This document shows positions 1-11,004 of a DNA stretch of 64,000 nt, in pieces. Numbering within the stretch: position 1 is the stretch's first letter; each line of letters begins with the position of its first letter. The stretch is taken from contig NC_087083.1 of NCBI RefSeq assembly GCF_026151205.1, positions 2,110,501 to 2,174,500 of the forward strand, given 5' to 3'. Origin of the DNA: Bolinopsis microptera. Taxonomy: Eukaryota; Ctenophora; Tentaculata; Lobata; Bolinopsidae. A model generated the notes under the pieces. That model was not told the DNA's origin. It ran no database searches and saw only the letters and a list, made by a program, of their open reading frames with translations. Both the position numbers and the translations under genes were made by a program.

Positions 1-2057
1 GTGGTAGAGTACATGTAGTAGAGTACATGTAGTAGAGTACATGTAGTAGAGTACATGTAGTAGAGTACATGTAGTAGAGTACATGTAGTAGAGTACATGT
101 AGTAGAGTACATGTAGTAGAGTACATGTAGTAGAGTACATGTAGTAGAGTACATGTAGTAGAGTACATGTAGTAGAGTACATGTAGTAGAGTACATGTAG
201 TAGAGTACATGTAGTAGAGTACATGTAGTAGAGTACATGTGGTAGAGTACATGTAGTAGAGTACATGTGGTAGAGTACATGTGGTAGAGTACATGTAGTA
301 GAGTACATGTAGTAGAGTACATTTAGTAGAGTACATGTAGTAGAGTACATGTAGTAGAGTACATGTAGTAGAGTACATTTAGTAGAGTACATGTAGTAGA
401 GTACATGTAGTAGAGTACATTTAGTAGAGTACATGTAGTAGAGTACATGTAGTAGAGTACATGTAGTAGAGTACATGTAGTAGAGTACATGTAGTAGAGT
501 ACATGTAGTAGAGTACATGTAGTAGAGTACATGTAGTAGAGTACATGTAGTAGAGTACATGTAGTAGAGTACATGTAGTAGAGTACATGTAGTAGAGTAC
601 ATGCGGTAGAGTACATGTACTAGAGTACATGTAGTAGAGTACATGCGGTAGAGTACATGTGGTAGAGTACATGTGGTAGAGTACATGTGGTAGAGTACAT
701 GCGGTAGAGTACATGTGGTAGAGTACATGTAGTAGAGTACATGTAGTAGAGTACATGTAGTAGAGTACATGTACTAGAGTACATGTAGTAGAGTACATGT
801 AGTAGAGTACATGTGGTAGAGTACATGTGGTAGAGTACATGTAGTAGAGTACATGTAGTAGAGTACATGTGGTAGAGTACATGTGGTAGAGTACATGTGG
901 TAGAGTACATGTGGTAGAGTACATGTAGTAGAGTACATGTAGTAGAGTACATGTAGTAGAGTACATGTAGTAGAGTACATGTACTAGAGTACATGTGGTA
1001 GAGTACATGTAGTAGAGTACATGTGGTAGAGTACATGTGGTAGAGTACATGTAGTAGAGTACATGTAGTAGAGTACATGTAGTAGAGTACATGTAGTAGA
1101 GTACATGTAGTAGAGTACATGTAGTAGAGTACATGTAGTAGAGTACATGTAGTAGAGTACATGTAGTAGAGTACATGTAGTAGAGTACATGTAGTAGAGT
1201 ACATGTAGTAGAGTACATGTAGTAGAGTACATGTAGTAGAGTACATGTAGTAGAGTACATGTAGTAGAGTACATGTAGTAGAGTACATGTAGTAGAGTAC
1301 ATGTAGTAGAGTACATGTAGTAGAGTACATGTAGTAGAGTACATGTAGTAGAGTACATGTAGTAGAGTACATGTAGTAGAGTACATGTAGTAGAGTACAT
1401 GTAGTAGAGTACATGTAGTAGAGTACATTTAGTAGAGTACATGTAGTAGAGTACATGTAGTAGAGTACATGTAGTAGAGTACATGTAGTAGAGTACATGT
1501 AGTAGAGTACATGTAGTAGAGTACATGTAGTAGAGTACATGTAGTAGAGTACATGTAGTAGAGTACATGTAGTAGAGTACATGTAGTAGAGTACATGTAG
1601 TAGAGTACATGTAGTAGAGTACATGTAGTAGAGTACATGTAGTAGAGTACATGTAGTAGAGTACATGTAGTAGAGTACATGTAGTAGAGTACATGTAGTA
1701 GAGTACATGTAGTAGAGTACATGTAGTAGAGTACATGTAGTAGAGTACATGTAGTAGAGTACATGTAGTAGAGTACATGTAGTAGAGTACATGTAGTAGA
1801 GTACATGTAGTAGAGTACATGTAGTAGAGTACATGTAGTAGAGTACATTTAGTAGAGTACATGTAGTAGAGTACATGTACTAGAGTACATGTAGTAGAGT
1901 ACATGTAGTAGAGTACATGTAGTAGAGTACATGTAGTAGAGTACATGTAGTAGAGTACATGTAGTAGAGTATATGTAGTAGAGTACATGTAGTAGAGTAC
2001 ATTTAGTAGAGTACATGTAGTAGAGTACATGTAGTAGAGTACATGTAGTAGAGTACA
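1..2057. repeat. 14-bp minisatellite (tagtagagtacatg)n
   Basis: About 147 head-to-tail copies of a 14-bp unit read as tagtagagtacatg, with scattered variants such as tggtagagtacatg and tttagtagagtac. The array runs off the left edge of the window. It sits in the intron upstream of the first visible claspin exon. Because 14 is not a multiple of 3 and the unit lacks stops on the minus strand, long meaningless open frames appear there. The real acceptor after the array (gtactgtag at 2111-2119) resembles the gtacatgtag inside each unit, so each copy carries a weak acceptor-like AG. Confidence 0.97.
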
Positions 2058-2119
2058 TTATATCAGATTTCTCTACATTTTACTCGTCGTTATCCCAAAA
2101 TCGTTCAAAGGTACTGTAG

Positions 2120-5100
2120 AAAGAAACGAATAGCAAGAGAAAAGAGGCATGTGCAACGGGTAGCAATCGGTTCTGAGTCGGAAAAGGAAGAGAAAGCGAG
2201 AAGAAAGTTGCAGGACATATTGAAGAGAAGGGAAGAAATCAAGAAGAAGATTTATCGGAAGAAAACCCAGAAAAGGGAGGATAGCTGTACGTTTATTTAA
2301 ATTTAAATCGTTTACTCTGGTTTTATTGATAAATATTTCGTCACAAAGCATAGCTCATGATTTAAATAGTCTAGGAAGGGTATACTGTTAATAGTTTGTA
2401 GAACGTAGAACTGGTTTGAGTGCCCTTCACAGCTTGTTAAATATTCTCCTCATGTTAATTGCTGTATAAATTATACCCTAATTGCATAAATATATCCTAA
2501 TTACAATCATAATTCATCACGTCACGTTCTCAGGTACTAGTATACAAGATTTGTTTGGAGGTAGCGGTGGCTTATCTCTAACTGGAATCAGTCGACCATC
2601 AGATAGTCAATCTCTCCCCAGTGCCTCCAGGTAAATGAGTTTTTTTGGAATGTTTTCTGAATCATAATGTTTCTCCAACGATTTGCTTTAACGCATTAGA
2701 GCAATGCAAGAGCGAGAAGCCATATGTTTCTCCCCCAGTTCACTTGCCACTTCACATCCACATAGATAATTTCGGCAACCCCCTTGGTCCTTCAGGGTTG
2801 CCCTACCCCAGAGGCAGGCAGAGTTGATAAATGGGTTAATTAACGGCATTTTTTCAGAGATTCAGTTCACATCTCGAGTACGATCATACCCGATAGTATG
2901 GACACGTTACCCATTAGCGAGAAAACCTTCGACGTTGATACCGCTGGTCAGAATATATTGTAATATTTTGTAAACTATTGTAAGATAATGTAAGATATTG
3001 TAAGATATTGTAAAATATTGTAAAATATTGTTAAATATTGTTAAATATTGTAAGATATTTTAAGATATTGTAAGATATTTTAAGATATTTTAAGATATTA
3101 TAAGATATCGTAACACGTAATGATTAATACTCTCAGTCCGTAACGTAGTGGAGGACTCTCAATACTCTGGAAAGAGTTCCTCTAACTTTCTCCCTCCCGA
3201 CGAGGACGCTGTTTTTCTGGACACTCAGGGAATGCTACGTAGTGGTCTTGATATCAGGTAAATTGTACAACGCTACTAATTTGTTGCATTTGTTGAGGCT
3301 TCGTCTTTTGGTAATGAAACTAGCACAAATTGGAGTGTGTAAAACTAAACAAGCGGTTTAAATATGATCTCAATTTAAATGCTTGTTTTCTGCACGGTGT
3401 AATCTAGCAGCAACTGCAGACATCACGGTTTTTTCTGGTAACATGAGTCGGACAAGAGTCGCTGTCGGACAGGAGTTGCTGTCGGACAGGAGTCGCTGTC
3501 GGACAGGAGTCGCTGTCGGACAGGAGTCGCTGTCGGACAGGAGTTGCTGTCGGACAGGAGTCGCTGTCGGACAGGAGTCGCTGTCGGACAGGAGTTGCTG
3601 TCGGACAGTAGTCGCTGTCTAACAGGAGTCGCTGTCGGACAGGAGTTGCTGTCGGACAGGAGTTGCTGTCGGACAGGAGTTGCTGTCGGACAGTAGTCGC
3701 TGTCTAACAGGAGTCGCTGTCTAACAGGAGTCGCTGTCGGACAGGAGTCGCTGTCGGACAGGAGTTGCTGTCGGACAGGAGTCGCTGTCGGACAGGAGTC
3801 GCTGTCGGACAGGAGTTGCTGTCGGACAGTAGTCGCTGTCTAACAGGAGTCGCTGTCGGACAGGAGTTGCTGTCGGACAGGAGTCGCTGTCGGACAGGAG
3901 TTGCTGTCGGACAAGAGTCGCTGTCGGACAGGAGTCGCTGTCGGACAGGAGTTGCTGTCGGACAGGAGTTGCTGTCGGACAGGAGTTGCTGTCGGACAGT
4001 AGTCGCTGTCTAACAGGAGTCGCTGTCTAACAGGAGTCGCTGTCGGACAGGAGTCGCTGTCGGACAGGAGTTGCTGTCGGACAGGAGTCGCTGTCGGACA
4101 GGAGTCGCTGTCGGACAGGAGTTGCTGTCGGACAGTAGTCGCTGTCTAACAGGAGTCGCTGTCGGACAGGAGTTGCTGTCGGACAGGAGTCGCTGTCGGA
4201 CAGGAGTTGCTGTCGGACAAGAGTCGCTGTCGGACAGGAGTCGCTGTCGGACAGGAGTTGCTGTCGGACAGGAGTCGCTGTCGGACAGGAGTCGCTGTCG
4301 GACAGGAGTTGCTGTCGGACAGTAGTCGCTGTCTAACAGGAGTCGCTGTCGGACAGGAGTCGCTGTCGGACAGGAGTTGCTGTCGGACAGTAGTCGCTGT
4401 CTAACAGGAGTCGCTGTCGGACAGGAGTTGCTGTCGGACAGGAGTCGCTGTCGGACAGGAGTTGCTGTCGGACAGGAGTCGCTGTCGGACAGGAGTCGCT
4501 GTTGGACAGGAGTCGCTGTCGGACAGGAGTTGCTGTCGGACAGGAGTCGCTGTCGGACAGGAGTTGCTGTCGGACAGTAGTCGCTGTCTAACAGGAGTCG
4601 CTGTCGGACAGGAGTTGCTGTCGGACAGGAGTCGCTGTTGGACAAGAGTTGCTGTCGGACAGGAGTTGCTGTCAGACAGGAGTCGCCGTCGGACAGGAGT
4701 TATCACCCTGAATATATCACACGTTGACACGGTGTATAACTACAACCTTTGCCCCTCAGTGGTGAAGGAGGAATAGACGCTCTCGCTGGAGACGGTTCCC
4801 TGCTCGACAATTCCATGGACCTGCTAAATCTCTGTTCAGGACGCTTTGGGTCGTCAGCTGCGGATAGTGGAGGTTTTGGGGGCACGGCCCCCGATAGTGG
4901 AGGTTCGGGGGGCACGGCCCCCGATAGTGGAGGTTTTGGGGGCAGGGTTACAGTTCAGGATATCAGTTTTAACCTGGCTACTTCTCCCAGCCTAGTTGGT
5001 TGGTCATTATTTATAAGTTATCATTTTGTAGCTCACTGAGGATTGTTTCCATTCAAACTACTTAACTAGAATTGTAAGTTTCTTCTAATTCTCCCTCTTT

Positions 5101-7695
5101 TTAATCTGCTTTTGAGACCATTTACCACATTTCCAAACTTACACGCACATCTCCGCAGGATCTGGACTATCCCAAACACCAAACCATTCCAGAACACCCT
5201 CTTATAAAAACCGGACACCACTTCCAAACGGTGACCCGGAACAAACTACACTTTTTAAGGGCGGCACGGATCAGACACCTCTGAGAAAGGGGCTGTCTCA
5301 GACACCTCTGACCAGGTTTGGTAACCTTGCAGGGTTACTGAGTCAAGAGAGTGATGAAGAGGAGGAACATGTCTCTAGTAAAGCCAAAGGTATGTTAATT
5401 CCTTGATGAGATGGTTATTTCGTCACGTGATTCATTATCATTTGTATTGATCTGGTTACTGGCGGGGAGGTATTGTTATACCTCATATTTGTTTTGACGA
5501 CGACGTTTGGGTTTCAATGGGTTATTACTCGAAGCTGATTGTTTATTCGCTGTCACCGGTGACTACCACATGTATGTACTATGTATCACGTGATGGATCG
5601 TGTGATGCTACATTTGTGTGCCTTGAGCTGATCACATGTTCAGATCACATCGTAGGTTAATTTTCATTTTTCTGGATCATCCACTTCAAATTTAACACGT
5701 GACACACCACAGGAAAGAAACGTCGAGCACTGTATTCTGACTTACTTGACAATGAAGCTGAAAAGAGTGGTTCAGATCACAGTGATGATGAAAACGAAGG
5801 TACCATTGATTTTAAAGTTTATTTGACAAATTTTACTGAAACTGTTGCTTGTCTATATCTGAAATAGATACGTTTGCTTGCCGTGTCTATAGGGGTAATA
5901 TTACAGAATCAGATGAGGGGGCCGGGGGGGGGTTGGGGGGTTTCCAAATGATTACGCTAGTGTAATTTTGACACAATAGCTATGTGTAAAACTGATTACG
6001 GAGGGGGGCGGGGGGGGGGGGGTAAAAATGTTTCAAAAACTGATTACGTAATATTTGAACGACCATTATATATTTTATATGAACAACAAACTTTCCTTCA
6101 GAGGACCATGATGAGTATGACAAGAGTATGATGGCGAAGGACTCGGAACTGCCCTCGGACGAGGAAGAATTAGCCGCCCAGCTGAAACTAGCCTACCATG
6201 ACCAGCAGGCGTTAGATGAGAAGGCGCAGATTAAACGGCTCAAGGAGAGATTCATTCAGGTTCTGGTCTTATTCCAACTTCAAATTGTGTTTAGATGGTC
6301 ATTACTCGTGCCAGCTGGAGGTTTTATTTCATTAATCGTGCTGGGTTGTTTCAATGGATGGTTACCGTAATATGTGCCACATGCTTAGCATGAAATATTT
6401 ACTATACTTACTTGCACTTGTGTAGGTTTGTAGAAGCATTAGTATCGGGCGTTGCCTGCTACAGGCTATCCCGAAACTAGAAGCTTGCTTTAATAATAAT
6501 AATTATGCCGGGTATGTTGAGTGAACACCCTCGATCTTATGTCAGAGAGGCACGGAGATAATTTATTTATGTTGCAGGAGGAGCAAGGATTTTTTAGGAC
6601 TCGTAAATTCCACGGCGAAGATTCCAACATGGATTTATTTTCAACAAACCTTGGACTCGACTTCGAGGACGATAATGGTACTTAAACTTAAAGCCAGTTT
6701 TTTCATTCTTAACATTCTTACAAAGTTGATTTTATGTGCCACAAATCATGGGGACCCAGATTATTATGGTTTATTTTACATGATATTTTAGTGGAGACGA
6801 GTGCTGAAACATATAAGGAGGCTATGGAAAAGCGAACTGAACGGTTAAAAAGGGAGCAGTTTGTTAAAGAAAAGCGCATAAAAGAGGTAACTATCGCCAT
6901 AATTTCTCACTTTCCTCCAACTTTATCTACCAATCACAATTCTCATTTTTCCCAGCTTCAACAAAATTTATCAGTTTCCTCAGCTTTACCCACAATTCTC
7001 AGTTTTCCACCGCACCAGCGTCACCCACATTTCTCCCTAATTCACCCACATAATTTCCTGACCAGGCTAGCAAAATGAACAGGGTTGATGAGGACAGTCA
7101 AGCGTTTCTCGACACCCTCCAAGACATCACCGACTCAAATTCCAGATCTGCTTTTTCCTCGAGTCAGGTGTGTGAAAATATGATTAACTAGAACATAACA
7201 AACAAAATTATATTCATATTAGAAACTTCCAACACATTAATAGAAACTTTCAACACAAAAATATCACTAATTAAATGTATTATGACACCAACTTCTCCCC
7301 TTCAGCAATGCGGTAGTTTCCTCAAGCACACAACCGGGACTCTGTCCCGACTATCCAGCGTTACCTCGTCCTCCCTGAATTCCGATAAAACCAGCAACCG
7401 GGCGTACGTGTTTCAGACTGTTAGTCCGGGGCAGACCAAGAGGAAGAGCAGTGGCAAGGTAATTCAAATATTTCACTGATAGGCGATAATTAGGTCTGGT
7501 CAGTGGAAATTTAGTGAATTTGTTTACGTAAAAGTTGATGACTGCCTTTCTCATATTGATATTCGACAACTTACTACCCTCTTTCAGTTTGCAAGTGAGC
7601 CGAAACGTCCCAAAAAATTCACGAGTTCTGGTGTGCCAGCCAGCCCTTCAGCAGACAGCAGTAAACTTAAGAGTATCTTCAATGTTATCAAATGA
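2120..7695 (+). CDS. CLSPN: Claspin, C-terminal half (13 exons, 5' end outside window)
   Basis: Claspin is the nuclear replication-fork adaptor that presents Chk1 to ATR and also travels with the replisome. Exons read here: 2120-2286, 2534-2630, 2858-2946, 3149-3257, 4760-4965, 5159-5389, 5713-5799, 6102-6259, 6578-6677, 6792-6886, 7066-7167, 7306-7458, 7588-7695 (TGA). All junction phases agree. Family marks: a basic coiled-coil exon; a Chk1-binding motif LLNLCSGRF (4760 exon); KKRR followed by an acidic EAEKSGSDHSDDENE block; LPSDEEELAAQLK; a MDLF motif; SQAFLDTL; SFL...YVFQTVSP; and a C-terminal SIFNVIK like the vertebrate SIFKYLES. The start of the first exon and the donor at 4965 are the least certain. 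Two introns are swollen by minisatellites. Identification rests on remembered family motifs. Confidence 0.9.
2957..3112 (+). repeat. AT-rich 10-bp array (gtaagatatt)n at start of claspin intron
   Basis: Imperfect repeats of tgtaagatat/tgtaaaatat begin about 10 bases after the donor of exon 2858-2946. Each good copy carries GTAAGA, which resembles a 5' splice site. The remaining intron to 3148 shows nothing else. Confidence 0.8.
3444..4699. repeat. 17-bp minisatellite (agtcgctgtcggacagg)n
   Basis: About 74 copies of a 17-bp unit, agtcgctgtcggacagg, alternating with the agttgctgtcgg variant and occasional taacagg and tagtcgctgtc variants. A higher-order pattern is visible: the same order of variants recurs every few hundred bases, for example around 3765 and 4071. 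It fills the claspin intron before exon 4760-4965. It is open in several frames on both strands because three units make 51 bp; these frames are not genes. Confidence 0.97.
4760..4965 (+). CDS. CLSPN: Claspin exon with Chk1-binding motif and in-frame 30-bp repeat
   Basis: This exon carries LLNLCSGRF, the phospho-dependent Chk1-binding motif of claspins (consensus E-x-x-x-L-C-S/T-G-x-F), with Asp in the place of the usual Glu. Directly after it lie two full copies and part of a third of a 30-bp in-frame repeat encoding DSGGFGGTAP. The acceptor is gcccctcag at 4751-4759. The donor is uncertain: A|GTTTTA at 4966 is the choice that keeps phase with the next exon. Confidence 0.8.
5925..6065 (+). 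repeat. Interspersed repeat copy (gattacg family) in claspin intron
   Basis: A roughly 130-bp segment with gattacgctagtgtaatttt, ctatgtgtaaaactgattac, a long G run and ctgattacgtaatatt. A diverged copy in the same orientation lies at 55,880-56,000, so this is a dispersed element, probably a small MITE or SINE. Two long poly-G runs sit inside this copy. Confidence 0.7.
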
Positions 7696-7696
7696 A

Positions 7697-7760
7697 TTAC
7701 GTCATCAAACTAATTATGTAATCAAACTAATTACGTAATCAAACTAATTACGTCATCAAG
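7697..7760. repeat. 17-bp repeat (aattacgtaatcaaact) just after claspin stop
   Basis: About four copies of a 17-bp unit containing ATTACGTAAT or TTACGTCATC palindromes, beginning at the claspin stop codon. The palindromes resemble bZIP sites, but their position in the 3' UTR makes regulation speculative. Confidence 0.7.
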
Positions 7761-10700
7761 TGAGAGTTTTAATCTTGACACACAGCGGCATTCGAATTGC
7801 AAATGGATCAAGACAGTTTTTACATCAGAAAATGGGAGTTTTGTTGCACTTGAAGCAGAAGAGGGTCGCTCACATAAGACGTCAGCTGCAGCCTAGAAGG
7901 AGCGGGGTTCGGACAATTTTACGCTAATGTAATTTCTACATAATGAAAATGTCTACGTCATAAAAAAGGTTGCAGAGAAACGAGAGTGCTCTTAAATGGC
8001 CAATCTATGGCCTACGTAAACAATCTTTTAGATTGTTTTCCTTCATATTGGAACATTTTATGACTGTTATTCGAGCCTTTTTCATAGTTTTGTTTGTATA
8101 TCAGATTAACCTGATTAAGTAGTCGCAAATTTCTGTGTTTGATACCGAATACCGATTACCGATAGACATTTTCCACTCTGATGTACGACAATGTCAATGG
8201 ACAACCACGATCAGTGTCAGTAAAATGGTACGGATCCATATATATCGTCTCGCTTTATATATAGTATGATATGACTATGTCAATCGAGCAAATTGGAATA
8301 TAACTTTATGAGCAGAGTTGAAAGTTTTAATTTTATGCGCAATGACACACAGGGTTAAAATGCTCCCCTGACGAGATATTGGCGAAAAACTGTCTCGATC
8401 ACGTGATATGACCGTATAAAGAAGTTAGTATAATTTCTCGTTAGGGTAAGGGTTAGAGCTTATGCTTTTGTTGAGGATTGGGTTAGGGTTAGGGTTGGGA
8501 TCAGATTAGAGGGTTAGGGTTTCGAATAGTCGCTAAGGACCAGCTAGAGAACGGGTTGAAAAATTAGTCACGTGACAGTCGAGTGTAGAGTGATTAATCA
8601 TCATCCAGAAAAACTCTGTAGTATGTTTTGGTATAACTATAAGAGTAATAAAGTTTGTACACTAAAAGTAAAACGTAGAAGTATAAATTAACGTTATTTA
8701 AAATAATAGAATTTCAATTAGTCCTTCAAAAAATATTAATAATATGCAGTAAACTAAAAATAGTTGTATTATGAAGTTAGAGTGAAATTTCTATTAGCTG
8801 AAATCATTCAGTTATTGTTAAGTCGAAGAATAATAACTTCAACATACCGATATAATGTGCTACAAACAATTGTATATCTTCATATATATATACTAGTGTA
8901 ACCCGTGCCTTCGGCCGGGACTTTACTGTCACAGTTGCAATGTAAAAGTATACAACCGCATTATATATTTGATATCACGCATAACGCTGTCTTATGAAAG
9001 TATGAAATCTCCCTACAGTTGAAACAAAGCGGCCGCAAGAGTGAGCTCTAAGCTTTATATAGTATAACGTGGGGCTAAACTAATTACGGTACATGTTATC
9101 CTCCTCGTTCTCTCTCCCATCCATTTATGTCACATTTCTGGAACAAAATCATCAATTAAACCACTTACCACCGGCCGATTTTTATAAAATTAGCTTATGG
9201 GCTTCGTCAGAGTTTTGTCAGCACTATACCGAAAAAACCAGTCCCATAACTATTACCGTTTTTTTTGTATAACCGTTCGGAAATTACAGACACACACACA
9301 GACACACACACATTCTGGTGTTATTAAGTTGATGAACTCTTAGTAATAATTAAATTAGAGCCAGACTATCATTTCGTTATTTTATGAATCTAGCAGAAAT
9401 TGGTATCTAATAAATGTTTTGACTGGCGAGTGGCGACTATGTTTTCTCTTCACACTTCAATCAAAATTCGCGCACAATCGTCTTCAGTCTCAAGTCTTGG
9501 ATTGACAATAACATTGTTATTAAACTTTCGTCAAATCATTTTGAAGTTTGCCCATGAAGATCTTCTGTTGTGAGATTCAAGTTCACTTTTTTTGGTCTTT
9601 GAGTTTGCCAAGCAATGCAGATAGAGCACAGGATTTTGGTGAAACGAACGACTCATCATATCAGGGATCCCGATCCTGTAAAACAGTTAATCATAATGAG
9701 TACATACAGTTAATGGAATTGTAAATTTCTAAATATTTAATCCTGATTTTTAACAGAAAATTATAGTTATACACTAGAAAATCACTGCACTTTCCTTAAC
9801 TGTATAACTTTGTCATACGTTGTATGACCCGCCGCGCACGAGTGCGCGGCTCCCCCTGTATCGTCACCATATAGTGAAACGACCGTGGGGGTCGCAACGT
9901 GATACAAGTGGCGCGAAAGCACATGGTCATGGTTAGATCAATGTGCGGAAAGTTATAGTTATAAGAACAGCTGCATTTTATATGCTACTGGTAAGGTAAA
10001 AGTAACTTCCTTACCGCTCTTTTTTCGTGACAGTCGGAGCAGAGCCCACATTTTAGCCAAAACACCATTTCACTGCACCGAGTGCAGGATCTCTTCTCTG
10101 AGTATACCTCAAACTGTAACAGTAACAGTATCAAACATGTGTTTATTATAGTGTTACTAGAGCAAAAAGCAAAAAAGCACGATTTTAACATAAGTACGTA
10201 GTAATCTAAGTCTAGTTAAGTATTTCAAACGCTAATTAGCGCTAACTAGCGTTAGCCATCACGTTTTAAGATTGTCGCAGAATAATCCCTTTTTGTAGCA
10301 CTCAACGTCTTGGACCGTCACTAGTATGTGTATTAATAGCTCATTCGTGTAGGTAGGTAATATAACACCGGCCGGAGTGATCTACTGATCTAATAAAATG
10401 TCACGTTACACATCACGTTACCTTACCTGCTGACATTAAACTCGGTATTCTGAGCTTTCTCGGACGGGTCACGTGAAGTGCACGTGACGCATTATATCAA
10501 GTTCCTTTACTCTACATACCTGCAATCTACATCAGAATGGTTCGTTGGTCCGTTGCAGCACGTTGTGACTGCATTTCTTATTCTCGATCTCGTGTCTTTG
10601 TAACTGTAAGCTTACACTAAACCTGGCCTGCGATAAGTTAGCTTGTTTTAATCGACGCATCTTTGTTGACGAGACATTTATAACTTCTTGGCAGGTACGT

Positions 10701-10990
10701 GGAAAATGTATTGTAAAGAGGTTTTCTCAAGTTATAAAACTCAACCACATTCTGGCCTAGTTCAAATCATGAAATATTTATTAGAAGCGGGGTAGTAAGT
10801 AATGTGTTTCGTTTTGTTTCGTGTAACTTACTACATAATGTAAATATTATACCAATGCAGATTTTAAACTACAGATTAAATCATAACACTAAACCTATGG
10901 AAGGCCGTCATAACTTCAAATACATCCGGTTATTGATTGTAAATGTTTTCAGTGACTGAATTTTAAGAAAATTTGAAAGACGATATTGAG
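7761..10990. other. Intergenic, no gene seen
   Basis: AT-rich DNA with no convincing coding exon on either strand. It holds a telomere-like tract at 8437-8520, a CA microsatellite near 9290-9312, a GC-rich hairpin (gccgcgcacgagtgcgcggc) near 9830-9850 and a palindrome cluster of gctaattagcgctaac type near 10,230-10,255. The small minus-strand frame at 9985-10191 shows no family feature. Confidence 0.6.
8437..8520 (+). repeat. Short interstitial telomere-like repeat
   Basis: Several TTAGGG and TTAGGGT hexamer-like units, broken by gagcttatgc and ggatcagatt spacers. It is consistent with TTAGGG telomeres in this animal. Another few units in the opposite orientation (aaccctaaccct) lie near 30,970. 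Confidence 0.6.
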
Positions 10991-11004
10991 AAGAAAACTA
11001 TTTC

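Noticed and set aside
323..2058. Long minus-strand frames of MYSTTCTLLHVLYY repeats
   Set aside because: Pure translation of the 14-bp minisatellite; three units make 42 bp, so all frames stay open.
3383..4776. Repetitive frames on both strands (LSDRSRCRTGVAVGQ type)
   Set aside because: Translation of the 17-bp minisatellite within a claspin intron.
9985..10191. 68-residue minus-strand frame with CTRCSEMVFWLKCGLC
   Set aside because: No supporting splice sites, family pattern or neighbours; likely chance.
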